A stretch of 36,983 bases of DNA, taken from NCBI GenBank assembly GCA_927417275.1, contig CAKMJV010000019.1, forward strand, positions 1-36,983, written 5' to 3'. This DNA is from an uncultured Clostridia bacterium. GTDB lineage: Bacteria; Bacillota; Clostridia; Peptostreptococcales; Acidaminobacteraceae. The first letter of the stretch is position 1; each line of letters begins with the position of its first letter. Below, in pieces: positions 15,656 through 23,071 of this stretch. Below the pieces are notes generated by a model. The model had not been told where the DNA came from. It saw nothing but the letters and a program-made list of their open reading frames with translations, and did no database searches. The translations under genes were made by a program, and so were the position numbers.

Positions 15656-15697
15656 AAAATACCTCCCAAAATATCCTATTGAATTATTCCATTTAAC

Positions 15698-16429
15698 TTA
15701 TACGCATCCAGACAACACTTCACCAATAGAAGCGTGAATGTGAAGACGCGCCTTATGGTCATGAGGGGTCTTGTCCCTATTAATCAGCACAATTGCATCC
15801 CCTTGAAAAAAATCGATTAGTCCAGCGGCAGGATACACCACTAAAGATGTGCCCCCAATAATCAGCAAATCCGCTGCAGCGATGGCTTTTACGGCTTTGT
15901 TTATCACGGTCTCATCCAAAGGCTCTTGATAAAGGACCACATCGGGTTTTATGATGCCATCACATTCCAAACATTTTGGTACTCCCACACTGTGAATAAT
16001 ATGATCCAAGGTATATTTCTTTCCACATGCCATGCACTTGTTTTTATGGATATTTCCATGAAGTTCTATGACGTTAATTGAACCCGCCATTTGATGCAGA
16101 CCGTCGATGTTTTGCGTAATCACAGCCTTTAGTTTTCCCCTTGCTTCAAGTTCTGCAAGCGCAATATGGGCGGGATTTGGTTTTGCTGCCTCATAGATCA
16201 TATGCGACTTATAAAATGTATAAAAATCTTCAGGGCGACGCATAAAAAAACTGCGACTTAAAATCGTCTCTGGCGAATAGGTCCGATCCGTCGCTTTCAT
16301 ATAAAGCCCCTCTGCCGAACGAAAGTCGGGGATATGGCTTTCTGTAGATACACCTGCACCGCCGAAAAAGACGATGTTTTCACTTTGATGAATTAAACTT
16401 CTTAACGCTTTCAATTTTTCTTCAAGCAT
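15698..16429 (-). CDS. NAD-dependent protein deacylase, Sir2 family
   Basis: A 243-residue sirtuin. Start ATG 16429 (AGGTG, 4 nt upstream); an earlier in-frame start would overlap the preceding gene. All family motifs are present: 'FFGGAGVSTESHIPDFRSA' (NAD binding), 'TQNIDGLHQMAG', catalytic His in 'ELHGN', a four-Cys zinc site (CMAC...CLEC), 'IKPDVVLYQEPLD' and 'IGGTSLVVYPAA'. It removes acyl groups from lysines and makes O-acyl-ADP-ribose and nicotinamide. It lies 16 bp behind the hexapeptide-repeat gene and is probably co-transcribed with it. Canonical chromosomal-type sirtuin; no defence-type fusion. Confidence 0.93.
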   Translation of the reverse strand: MLEEKLKALRSLIHQSENIVFFGGAGVSTESHIPDFRSAEGLYMKATDRTYSPETILSRSFFMRRPEDFYTFYKSHMIYEAAKPNPAHIALAELEARGKLKAVITQNIDGLHQMAGSINVIELHGNIHKNKCMACGKKYTLDHIIHSVGVPKCLECDGIIKPDVVLYQEPLDETVINKAVKAIAAADLLIIGGTSLVVYPAAGLIDFFQGDAIVLINRDKTPHDHKARLHIHASIGEVLSGCV

Positions 16430-16445
16430 GTGACACCTGCCTTTC

Positions 16446-17153
16446 TTACGTACCAACTACTTTCCTATTTTGCACCTCAAATGGCGCCTCGTTATATTTT
16501 CTTTCCACCATCTCGCCATTATTTTTCAAAATACAATTCTCAGGCACATAGCCCCTAACAGAACATAATGGATAAACGATACTATTCTTTCCCAGTATTG
16601 TACCCGGGTTTAAAACAGAATTACATCCAACTTCTGCATGATCACCGATAATGGCCCCAAATTTTCTTAAACCCGTTTCGATATTTTTCGAATCGTACTT
16701 TACTGTCACAAGCGAGCCATCCGATTTTAAGTTGGAGGTGATTACGCCTGCTCCCAAATGTGCTTTAAAACCTAATATGGAATCACTAACATAATTAAAA
16801 TGTGGTACTTGCACGCGATTGAAAAGAATACAGTTTTTTAGTTCAGTTGAGTTTCCGACGACAGCATCATTGCCTATGATCACGTTTCCTCGAATATATG
16901 CAGAATGCCTAATTTCACAATTATAGCCGATAATTGCTGGACCCTTTATTAAGGCACTTTTTTCTATCGTTGTGCCTTTGCCAACCCATATGTCTTCACC
17001 TATTTTTTCGTAATCATCGGGTAAAGTTTTTGCATACGCCAAAATGAAAGATTCCATTTTGGTTAGAACTTCCCATGGATTTTTAACGCCGTCAAATATT
17101 GCCTGTGCATCTAGTTCGCTTAAGGTTAATAATTCTTCCAATGAAATACCCAT
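16446..17153 (-). CDS. Left-handed beta-helix (hexapeptide repeat) acyltransferase-like protein
   Basis: A 235-residue protein. After a helical N-terminus ending in 'VKNPWEVLTKMESFIL', residues 50-215 consist of hexapeptide repeats ('IWVGKGTTIEKSALIKGPAIIGYNCEIRHSAYIRGNVIIGNDAVVGNSTEL'), as in GlmU-like nucleotidyltransferase C-terminal domains; the nucleotidyl domain is missing. It may be a stand-alone acyltransferase or sugar-nucleotide-related protein. The chosen ATG (17153) has no RBS; AAAGGAG lies 36 nt further upstream in front of an ATG in another frame, so the true N-terminus is uncertain. Sir2 follows 16 bp downstream. Confidence 0.7.
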   Translation of the reverse strand: MGISLEELLTLSELDAQAIFDGVKNPWEVLTKMESFILAYAKTLPDDYEKIGEDIWVGKGTTIEKSALIKGPAIIGYNCEIRHSAYIRGNVIIGNDAVVGNSTELKNCILFNRVQVPHFNYVSDSILGFKAHLGAGVITSNLKSDGSLVTVKYDSKNIETGLRKFGAIIGDHAEVGCNSVLNPGTILGKNSIVYPLCSVRGYVPENCILKNNGEMVERKYNEAPFEVQNRKVVGT

Positions 17154-17309
17154 CGTTATACATGTATGATTTATTACAGAGAATCATACGCTCCTTTCAC
17201 TTTAATTCAGAAAAATTGTCATGGTAAAAACTAAAACACGTTCCGTATTAGTCTACCAGTAATCGCCTTATTTAAATGGTGTTTTTGGTTGTCTTCAACT
17301 TCACTGGTT

Positions 17310-17792
17310 TTATTTTATTATTTCTATCTCAAATTGTTCTATATCAATGTTATAAACTTGCGATTCCTCAGCAGGTGTATAATAAAATACTATGTTCTCA
17401 TTGCCACTCGCTACTGCTTTGAAGGTAAAAACCATTCGATCAAAGTTTTCACCCTCTTTTATGCTTTGAAATAAAGGACCAAAAAAATGTCTTTTTTCAT
17501 CTTTCTTCTTCTTCATCATTTCTAAGCCATTCATTTCGTTTAAATTGATATCCCAGAAATACAAAACAGTTGAATTTTCATATAATGAGACATATAAGAT
17601 GTCGTCTTGCTTTAATTTAATAATCATTTGATTTTCTCTAACATTTAAATGTCTTTCCCAATTGCCGTTATTAATTTTTGTATAAACGCACCATAAATCC
17701 GTTGAATTTCGAGCGTTTAAAAACCTAAGAGACAATATAAGGAAAACTAATACTATTAATACAGTAATAATGATTATGTTTTTTTTCTTCAT
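17310..17792 (-). CDS. Membrane-anchored chagasin-like (inhibitor I42) protein, tentative
   Basis: A 160-residue protein with one N-terminal membrane helix (about 5-26, no Cys lipobox). The outer domain shows, in order, features of chagasin-type cysteine protease inhibitors: 'MIIKLKQDDILYVSLYENSTVLYFWDI' (position of the NPTTGY.W loop), a variable loop, and 'VFTFKAVASGNENIVFYYTPAEES' (F.FKA...G...I.F.Y.RPWE). The key Thr-Thr-Gly is not kept, so inhibitor activity is doubtful and the call rests on strand pattern. RBS GAGG lies 12 nt before ATG. Alone on its strand between unrelated genes. Confidence 0.45.
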   Translation of the reverse strand: MKKKNIIIITVLIVLVFLILSLRFLNARNSTDLWCVYTKINNGNWERHLNVRENQMIIKLKQDDILYVSLYENSTVLYFWDINLNEMNGLEMMKKKKDEKRHFFGPLFQSIKEGENFDRMVFTFKAVASGNENIVFYYTPAEESQVYNIDIEQFEIEIIK

Positions 17793-17836
17793 ACGATTTC
17801 ACATCCTCATTATCAGATTATCACTATATTACTTCT

Positions 17837-18624
17837 CTAAATCTGTCTATATACTCCTTGAAAATTGGTCTTATGGTAACACATATAACTGCCATAAACT
17901 TCAGCACCTATACTTAAAGCTGCATCCAAATAAGGGCCTTCGGGTACAAAGTTCAAGACCTCACTTACACCTTCTTGCAGCAAAGCCTGGCTCGTTTCAA
18001 ACATAAGCTCTGATAGCAGCGCGCTTTGTCGATACTTTTCGATCACATCACACCCATAGACTTCAGCGCTTTCATTAGAATGCTTTTTAGTAAAGACACT
18101 CCCTATGATTTTATCTTCTTTAATGGCGACATGAATTTTCCACTGCTTCAACGCAGGCTTGATTTTTTCAAACGACCAGTAATAGGTCTCAAAGGTGTGA
18201 CTATGAAAAGCCTCATAGGCCTCGAAACGCTCTTCTTTTAGTTCTTCTATGTGCCACACCCTATTGATCACTTTGAGTTGGTCCGAGGTCACTCTGGTTT
18301 GAAGCATATTGGTTCAATGTGATCGAAAAAAGCGTTCGCAATCAAATGATATTTACTAGAATCCTTTATATATGGGCCGCCGATAGAAAGTACAGCAGGA
18401 TCCCTTTCGATGTCCATTCTACAGATTCCCTCTAAAAGATCATCTGTATAATAAGCCAGTATTTGTGTTTCTACATTTGTGCTGTTTAGGATTGTTTTAT
18501 AGTGATTATACACATCCGCTTTACTTTTGTATGGTGGCGTCGTTCTCTTAGTTTCATCCTGATGCACTTGCCATATAAAATCTGACATTTCAACTAAGTG
18601 TTCTTTTTGTAATAGAATAATCAT
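17837..18624 (-). pseudogene. Double-domain GNAT split by a frameshift
   Basis: The first frame (18289-18624, 111 residues, RBS GGGAG) begins MIILLQKEHLVEMSDF and ends FFDHIEPICFKPE. The second (17837-18307, 156 residues) starts inside its end, MLQTRVTSDQLKV, has no RBS, and contains a GNAT-like domain ('KIIGSVFTKKHSNESAEVYGCDVIEKYRQSALLSELM'). Two-domain GNATs of about 260 residues are common in Bacillota, and joining the frames near 18305 gives such a protein. I therefore read this as one gene with an indel. A genuine overlapping pair is possible but less likely without an RBS. The acetyl-CoA loop of the second domain is poorly kept. Confidence 0.55.
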
Positions 18625-18666
18625 GTTGTCTCCCTATGTGAAATCTATTGTAAAAAGTATATGACC

Positions 18667-19416
18667 TTAGATTTTTATTGCAATGATCGTAAACTCACCT
18701 GGTATTTTATTATTATTATAATCTGGATGTTCATTAAACTGATGAATCGCAAAGTCTGTTTTCAAAACAGCATTAATGATTTCACTTAATGTATAGTACC
18801 TAAGAATCACATCTGGAAATGCATCTTCCTTATCATAGTACTTTTTATAAGCGATATCATCTCTATGTAGTTCCGTCTCAAAGTAATCACCTAAGGTTCG
18901 CTCTGCGATTTGCGTATCTGTAATTTTTCTTATCGGATGAAAATCACTTAGAATCATTTTCCCATCGTACTTTAACACCTTTGATAATAAAGCCATCAAT
19001 TTATCAATATCATTAAAATAATGTAGTACGCCACCTTCCAGATATATCACATCAAAATACGCGCGATACTTCTCAACATCGATGTCATATACATCGCCAA
19101 CTTCATATGAAATGCTCACATCTGCGCATTTTGCTAACTCTAATGCATACCTTCGATTTTCCTGCGAAATATCAAACACCGTTACATCAGCACCTAATAG
19201 TGCCAATGGAACAGCCTTCCTGCCATTTGATCCACAAATATTTGCGATTTTCATATTTTTGCAGTCAACAAACGCATTGCTGTGATTTTTCAAACATAGT
19301 AATGGATCCTTCATGATCTTCTTTGCTTTTTCCTCTGGCGTGCCATCACGTTTAATCCAAAAATCATACGCGTTGTGTTCCCATGCTTTTTTATTTAAAA
19401 TACTTTGTTCATTCAT
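18667..19416 (-). CDS. Class I SAM methyltransferase
   Basis: A 249-residue methyltransferase. The start is placed at ATG 19416 because a longer version (19536) would lie inside the Nudix gene; the RBS there is weak (GCGAG). Motifs: 'KIANICGSNGRKAVPLALLGADVTVFDISQENRRYALELA' (motif I with G-S-N-G-R instead of GCGTG), 'YFDVIYLEGGVLHYFNDIDKLMALLSKVLKYDGKMILSDFHP' (motifs II-III). The N-terminal 'NKKAWEHNAYDFWIKRDGTPEEKAKKI' is typical of a Bacillota subgroup of unknown substrate. It follows the Nudix gene by 40 bp, so co-transcription is likely. Confidence 0.85.
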   Translation of the reverse strand: MNEQSILNKKAWEHNAYDFWIKRDGTPEEKAKKIMKDPLLCLKNHSNAFVDCKNMKIANICGSNGRKAVPLALLGADVTVFDISQENRRYALELAKCADVSISYEVGDVYDIDVEKYRAYFDVIYLEGGVLHYFNDIDKLMALLSKVLKYDGKMILSDFHPIRKITDTQIAERTLGDYFETELHRDDIAYKKYYDKEDAFPDVILRYYTLSEIINAVLKTDFAIHQFNEHPDYNNNKIPGEFTIIAIKI

Positions 19417-19456
19417 AAGTTTACTCGCTTTCATTTCAAAAGTTAATCTGTTGTTT

Positions 19457-20074
19457 CTAATCAAATATCGCTTCAAAAAGATTTGCTTTTCTTGCATCAA
19501 AACACATTTCAATTTGAGACTTCGTATTTCTTCCAATGGATAACTCAGGTAGACTATTTAGAGTAAAGAACGCAGACTCAATCGTTTCTATATTGTCGAT
19601 ATAATTTCCTTCTACATAATCACATTCAACAAAAATCTTATAAACTGAATATGGAAAAACATCGTCGATATGCTTATTTCTATCTAATGCCGCGATTATT
19701 CTTTTGGGAATGACTTTAGCGCCAGCTTCTTCCATGGATTCCTTAACGATGTTTTCATATATACTTAAATCTATATCCGCCCATCCCCCAGGCAAAGACC
19801 ATTTATCGTCCAACTGTTCTCTGACCATCAGAATTTTGTCATCTTTAAAGATTGCAGCTCTTATGTCTATTTTGGGCGTTTGATAGCCTGATTCATTAGC
19901 AAACAATGTCCTGATTTTTGAGTGATCTAAATCCGTGTATTCATTCATAATCTCTATACTTAATGCTCTTATTTGCTCAAATCTTTCTATATCAAACTTA
20001 TCCTTAGAATATTCCAAACCGGTTTGCGCAATGGCTTGCAATTTTTTAGCCCAATTCAACCACTTCGTCTCCAT
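19457..20074 (-). CDS. Nudix hydrolase with N-terminal helical domain (YjhB type)
   Basis: A 205-residue protein. Residues 1-60 ('WLNWAKKLQAIAQTGLEYSKDKFDIERFEQIRALSIEIM') form the helical domain that precedes the Nudix fold in YjhB-like ADP-ribose/nucleotide-sugar hydrolases. The Nudix box follows at 'LPGGWADIDLSIYENIVKESMEEAGAKV'; the EE pair and G are present, and the first Glu of the GX5E part is Leu, as usual in this branch. It hydrolyses a nucleoside diphosphate linked to another group; the substrate is not predictable. RBS AAGGAGAA. Overlap-free, 40 bp before the methyltransferase gene. Confidence 0.9.
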   Translation of the reverse strand: METKWLNWAKKLQAIAQTGLEYSKDKFDIERFEQIRALSIEIMNEYTDLDHSKIRTLFANESGYQTPKIDIRAAIFKDDKILMVREQLDDKWSLPGGWADIDLSIYENIVKESMEEAGAKVIPKRIIAALDRNKHIDDVFPYSVYKIFVECDYVEGNYIDNIETIESAFFTLNSLPELSIGRNTKSQIEMCFDARKANLFEAIFD

Positions 20075-20109
20075 GTGTCATTCTCCTTTTAGAACTTGTA
20101 TATGTAATC

Positions 20110-20315
20110 CTAAACGCCTTCATGCTTCATGTTACATTTTTCCATAACTTTTCCAGAACCTTCATTTCCAACATAATGAGTGGCTTCAATTCTATTCAGT
20201 TTCAATACACTAAAAGAAAAATCAATTATTGTATTTAATGCCTCGGTCATATAGCCAGTATTCCAAAAATCAAAATTAAAGCGACCAGTATATACTTGAA
20301 ACATGGCCGCTAACG
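20110..20315 (-). pseudogene. GNAT acetyltransferase fragment, paralogue of the gene at 30546
   Basis: About 65 residues, 'FNFDFWNTGYMTEALNTIIDF...VLKLNRIEATHYVGNEGSGKVMEKCNMKHEG', correspond to the acetyl-CoA-binding part of RimJ/RimL-type GNATs. The last 33 residues are nearly identical to the intact GNAT at 30546-31112 (VLKLNRIEATHYVGNEGSGK and beyond), and the DNA is clearly alignable. The N-terminal domain and the C-terminal strand are missing. There is an ATG at 20304 but no RBS. This is a truncated duplicate. Confidence 0.8.
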
Positions 20316-20436
20316 TAGGTTTGGACTTTTACGACTACCCTTGATATATTCGACGTCTTGATTATAAATCCTCCTAATTATTTGATCGTGGTAATTAACA
20401 AGTCAGATACAAACAACCAAAACTCAGGGGTTAATT

Positions 20437-20468
20437 ATAATAAAAATCAGGTATAATAAAAATGGAGG
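20437..20468 (+). promoter_or_regulatory. Tandem TATAAT elements before a broken plus-strand gene
   Basis: A 16-bp sequence is repeated in tandem: TATAATAAAAATCAGG (20437-20452) and TATAATAAAAATGGAG (20453-20468). Each copy has a perfect -10 hexamer (20437-20442 and 20453-20458); the second runs into an ideal RBS, GGAGGTGAT (20464-20472), before the ATG at 20476. No good -35 hexamer is seen. Confidence 0.45.
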
Positions 20469-20475
20469 TGATAAG

Positions 20476-20594
20476 ATGGACAAGAACAACCTAAAGGAAG
20501 CATGTGTAAATTTATAGTGAAAATTTCAACGATTTCTGAGGTTGATTCAGAATTAATCGGATGGATAAAAGAAGCCTATCTTCAGTCAAACTAA
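20476..20594 (+). pseudogene. Frame-disrupted remnant of a DUF5655-like gene
   Basis: An ATG at 20476 behind a perfect RBS opens MDKNNLKEACVNL and stops at TAG (20515). In another frame, from GTG 20517 to TAA 20592-20594, the DNA reads VKISTISEVDSELIGWIKEA followed by YLQSN. The pattern 'I...eVDeEl..WikEAY..S' is the typical C-terminus of small DUF5655 proteins. The remnant thus joins a gene start to a gene end with the middle deleted and the frame lost. Nothing else is seen between 20316 and 20635. Confidence 0.45.
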
Positions 20595-20635
20595 CTGGTT
20601 CCCAAAAGTTTCACATAAAACATATATTTAAAAAA

Positions 20636-21046
20636 TTATTTTGACTGATTGTAATCTTTTAACACACTGGCGTCTTCTACTTCTTTTCTAACCATTTCTT
20701 TATATACTTCTTCATATGGTTCCCATAACTCAACAACATTACCTAAAACATCTTCAATTTGAGCAAATTTACCATATTCATATGTCTTAATTTCCTGGAT
20801 AACTTTGACACTTTTATTAACCATTGTTTCCATGAAGTCCTCAAGATGATCAACTGTAAAATTGAGCGTTGTTTTTGCACTTTCGCGATCATCAAACGTG
20901 ATCAAAGTGAATTGGTTGGGATATAAGAAGTTTATACCATATTCAGACACATCAAGCCCAAGGATATCTCTATACCAATCCAACAGTTTTTTATGATCTC
21001 CAGTAGATTTCAAAAACACACCACCTAAGCCTGTAACCTTTGCCAT
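20636..21046 (-). CDS. VOC (glyoxalase/bleomycin-resistance) family protein
   Basis: A 136-residue single protein with two beta-alpha-beta-beta-beta modules. Start ATG 21046 has AAAGGAG 8 nt upstream. 'GVFLKSTGDHKKLLDWYRDILGLDVSEYG' is the standard first module, and 'FAQIEDVLGNVVELWEP' the second with the metal-ligand Glu. The first position typically held by His is not evident in 'GGVFLKS', so the metal site is uncertain. Family members include glyoxalase I, dioxygenases and antibiotic-binding proteins. The HD-domain gene ends 49 bp upstream on the same strand. Confidence 0.88.
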   Translation of the reverse strand: MAKVTGLGGVFLKSTGDHKKLLDWYRDILGLDVSEYGINFLYPNQFTLITFDDRESAKTTLNFTVDHLEDFMETMVNKSVKVIQEIKTYEYGKFAQIEDVLGNVVELWEPYEEVYKEMVRKEVEDASVLKDYNQSK

Positions 21047-21095
21047 AAAACGTTCTCCTTTCCAACATACACTCTGATAAATAAGCATATACATT

Positions 21096-21599
21096 CTAAT
21101 TTTTCAAATGGACTAAGCCAAATTCTTCAATCAAACGCTTATATCTTACTTTATACTTTTCATCCGGTTCAAAATCAATATCGTATAAGCAGTGTTGAAG
21201 CACATCCGCATCTTTTATTACCTCATCAAAACTGCAGTCAATTTTCAATTTATCACAATGATTTGCAACACCACTACATATTATCTCTGTCTCTTCAATT
21301 GTAGTCAGTTGCAGTTTATTTAATACTTCTCGTACAAAAACAGCACCCACTCTACCATGATCTGTAAATACGCGATTTGGATCGTTGGCGTTATAATACA
21401 CATAAAAATCATGTAACAAGCCTGTCATTGCAGCCAGTTCTATATCTTCACCTCTTTTTGCAGCGATCATCGTACAACACATTGAAACGCCGTAAAGATG
21501 AACAAAAGAACATCTTTTCTCATCGTTATCTTGAATATTATAGAGTTCTTTATCAATATATGCTTTTAATACTTCCAAACGTGTCCGCTTTAATTCCAT
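21096..21599 (-). CDS. HD-domain phosphohydrolase
   Basis: A 167-residue protein of the HD superfamily. Visible metal ligands are His-34 (FVHLYGV), His-63/Asp-64 (LLHDF), a further His in 'TDHGRVGA' and 'ANHCDK', and the final Asp in 'IKDADVLQHCLYD'. This is the layout of a metal-dependent phosphohydrolase acting on nucleotides or phosphodiesters; the substrate is unknown. RBS GGAGG, 6 nt before ATG. It is probably co-transcribed with the VOC gene downstream. Confidence 0.88.
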   Translation of the reverse strand: MELKRTRLEVLKAYIDKELYNIQDNDEKRCSFVHLYGVSMCCTMIAAKRGEDIELAAMTGLLHDFYVYYNANDPNRVFTDHGRVGAVFVREVLNKLQLTTIEETEIICSGVANHCDKLKIDCSFDEVIKDADVLQHCLYDIDFEPDEKYKVRYKRLIEEFGLVHLKN

Positions 21600-21627
21600 T
21601 TGTAACCTCCAAAATATACTCTACATA

Positions 21628-22023
21628 CTATGCGTCCGGATGATTCTTTCTATTCTTAAAATACAAAATAACTTCAGCCAATATGCCCAAAACAACCGCA
21701 ACAGGAAGGAGGTACACATACACCACGATACTGGTAAGGTCTGCCCAGCCAGTTGATTTCCCAGATGTAATCAACACGAACATGTAGGCCAAAGCGAATA
21801 GGTTACAGCCAATGTAAATTCTGAAAAACTGGCGCTTGCCGAAAAATCCCGCCAGTGATGGGAGTAGTGCAGATCCAAACGACAAAATGGATAACGCGAT
21901 TAATAAACTGCCATCTATCGTCGTATTGAGTATCCATCTGGTAGCTAAAAGACCCAAGAATATAATGGCAACATATACCAAGTAAAATACGATCCACTGT
22001 GATGATTTTTTTATCGGTAGCAT
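21628..22023 (-). CDS. Four-helix membrane protein, unknown
   Basis: A 131-residue protein with four hydrophobic segments (about 12-30, 38-60, 66-88 and 98-122) and a basic C-terminal tail (FKNRKNHPDA). No signature motif is visible. The RBS (GGAGGG) is strong. It follows the glutaredoxin-like gene by 23 bp on the same strand, so the two may form an operon with the phosphatase gene. Function unknown. Confidence 0.7.
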   Translation of the reverse strand: MLPIKKSSQWIVFYLVYVAIIFLGLLATRWILNTTIDGSLLIALSILSFGSALLPSLAGFFGKRQFFRIYIGCNLFALAYMFVLITSGKSTGWADLTSIVVYVYLLPVAVVLGILAEVILYFKNRKNHPDA

Positions 22024-22046
22024 TGTACCCTCCTCACCTGACCAAA

Positions 22047-22385
22047 TCAGGTCAACTTCTCAAACGGATTCCCACACGCTTTACATGTAATCCTGATCTT
22101 ACCTTTACCCTTTGGCACTTTATAAAACTTACCGCAGCTCGGGCAGGCTTCGACCGTAAAATCAAGCATTTGCATCAGTTTTTCGCCGTTAAATCCCACC
22201 ATGAGTTCATCACCTACCAAAAATGCTGGCACGCCAGTAAGTTTGAGCATTTGAAATTGCTTTAAAGCTTCAGCACTTGCATTTACATCCCTTTCCTCGA
22301 AGGGGATATGATTTGCGCGTAAAAAATCTTTTGCAGTTTTACAATGCGGACAAGTTTGCGTCACATAAGCAACCACTTTTTTCAT
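22047..22385 (-). CDS. Glutaredoxin-like protein fused to a zinc ribbon
   Basis: A 112-residue protein. Residues 1-75 are a glutaredoxin/NrdH-type thioredoxin fold with active site C12-P-H-C15, the cis-Pro in 'TGVPAF' and 'VGFNGEKLMQML'. Residues 80-108 form a zinc-ribbon: CPSC, 16 residues, CKAC. The fusion suggests a redox protein that docks to a metal-binding or nucleic-acid partner, or a self-regulated zinc redox switch (inference). RBS GAGGTGAT. It lies 31 bp behind the low-molecular-weight phosphatase gene and 23 bp before the membrane protein gene. Confidence 0.88.
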   Translation of the reverse strand: MKKVVAYVTQTCPHCKTAKDFLRANHIPFEERDVNASAEALKQFQMLKLTGVPAFLVGDELMVGFNGEKLMQMLDFTVEACPSCGKFYKVPKGKGKIRITCKACGNPFEKLT

Positions 22386-22415
22386 AACATCACCTCTTTA
22401 CACACCTAAATTTTT

Positions 22416-22871
22416 TCATCGTTTTAGCAGATGCTCTAATAATCCCTCGCACCCAGCTTTAACATCCGCATAAGTCTCATCGAAATCTCCTGTGTACCAC
22501 GGATCGGCTATATCACCTGAATTTCCTGTAAAATCCAACAATTTGCACACCTTTTCATCCGGATCGGTTCCAATAATTCGGAGCAAATTGCGCACATTAA
22601 AAGCATCCATACATACTATGATATCATAAAAATCATAATCGTTCTTTCGAAACTGCAAGGATGTCTTTCCATCACAAGAAATCCCGTTTTGTGCGAGCAT
22701 CTTTCTGGTGCCAGGATGCACAGGATGTCCGATTTCCTCGCGGCTGGTCGCCGATGAAGCAACGGTAAACTGATGCTCAAGGCGTTTTTTCTGTAGCAAA
22801 TCCTTAAATACGAATTCTGCCATCGGACTTCTACAGATATTGCCATGGCATACAAACATAATATTTTTCAA
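22416..22871 (-). CDS. Low-molecular-weight protein tyrosine phosphatase
   Basis: A 151-residue enzyme. The P-loop V-C8-H-G-N-I-C-R14-S matches CX5R(S/T), and the general acid lies in 'IADPWYTGDFDETY'. The start is TTG at 22871: AGGAGG lies 7 nt before it, whereas the first ATG (codon 5) is 19 nt away and only three codons before the catalytic Cys. It dephosphorylates protein tyrosine or arginine residues or small phosphates. A possible promoter lies at 22912-22939. First gene of a run with the glutaredoxin-like and membrane protein genes. Confidence 0.92.
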   Translation of the reverse strand: MKNIMFVCHGNICRSPMAEFVFKDLLQKKRLEHQFTVASSATSREEIGHPVHPGTRKMLAQNGISCDGKTSLQFRKNDYDFYDIIVCMDAFNVRNLLRIIGTDPDEKVCKLLDFTGNSGDIADPWYTGDFDETYADVKAGCEGLLEHLLKR

Positions 22872-22911
22872 AACTTGCCCTCCTCATGAATGATAAATTT
22901 TATATCTCTAT

Positions 22912-22939
22912 TTTATAATAAGTGCGCGTGAATGTCTAA
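22912..22939 (-). promoter_or_regulatory. Possible promoter of the phosphatase gene
   Basis: On the minus strand TTAGAC (22934-22939), a 16-nt spacer and TATAAA (22912-22917), about 40 nt before the TTG start and its AGGAGG. The divergent lipoprotein gene has its own candidate at 22986-23015. Confidence 0.4.
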
Positions 22940-22985
22940 CCAGGCACGTTGAGTCGTGTTAACCATAGTATTGGAAAAGAACAAT

Positions 22986-23015
22986 TTGAAAACTAAGATA
23001 CTTTTTTGTTGTAAT
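22986..23015 (+). promoter_or_regulatory. Possible promoter of the coiled-coil lipoprotein
   Basis: TTGAAA (22986-22991), an 18-nt spacer and TGTAAT (23010-23015), 57 nt before the ATG at 23072. The RBS is AAAGGAG. Confidence 0.35.
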
Positions 23016-23071
23016 ATGTTAAGATTATATGTACGTTTAGTAAAATAAATTAATAAATAAAGGAGCACCTT

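Noticed and set aside
15698..16429. A Sir2-type antiphage defence system
   Set aside because: The protein is a compact canonical deacylase with a four-Cys zinc site, and the neighbour is a hexapeptide-repeat protein, not an Argonaute, HerA or similar partner.
8023..20074. An integron-like gene cassette array
   Set aside because: Many small same-strand genes with resistance functions suggested it, but I saw no integrase and no repeated attC-like sites with GTTRRRY/RYYYAAC ends between genes. Spacers differ from one another.
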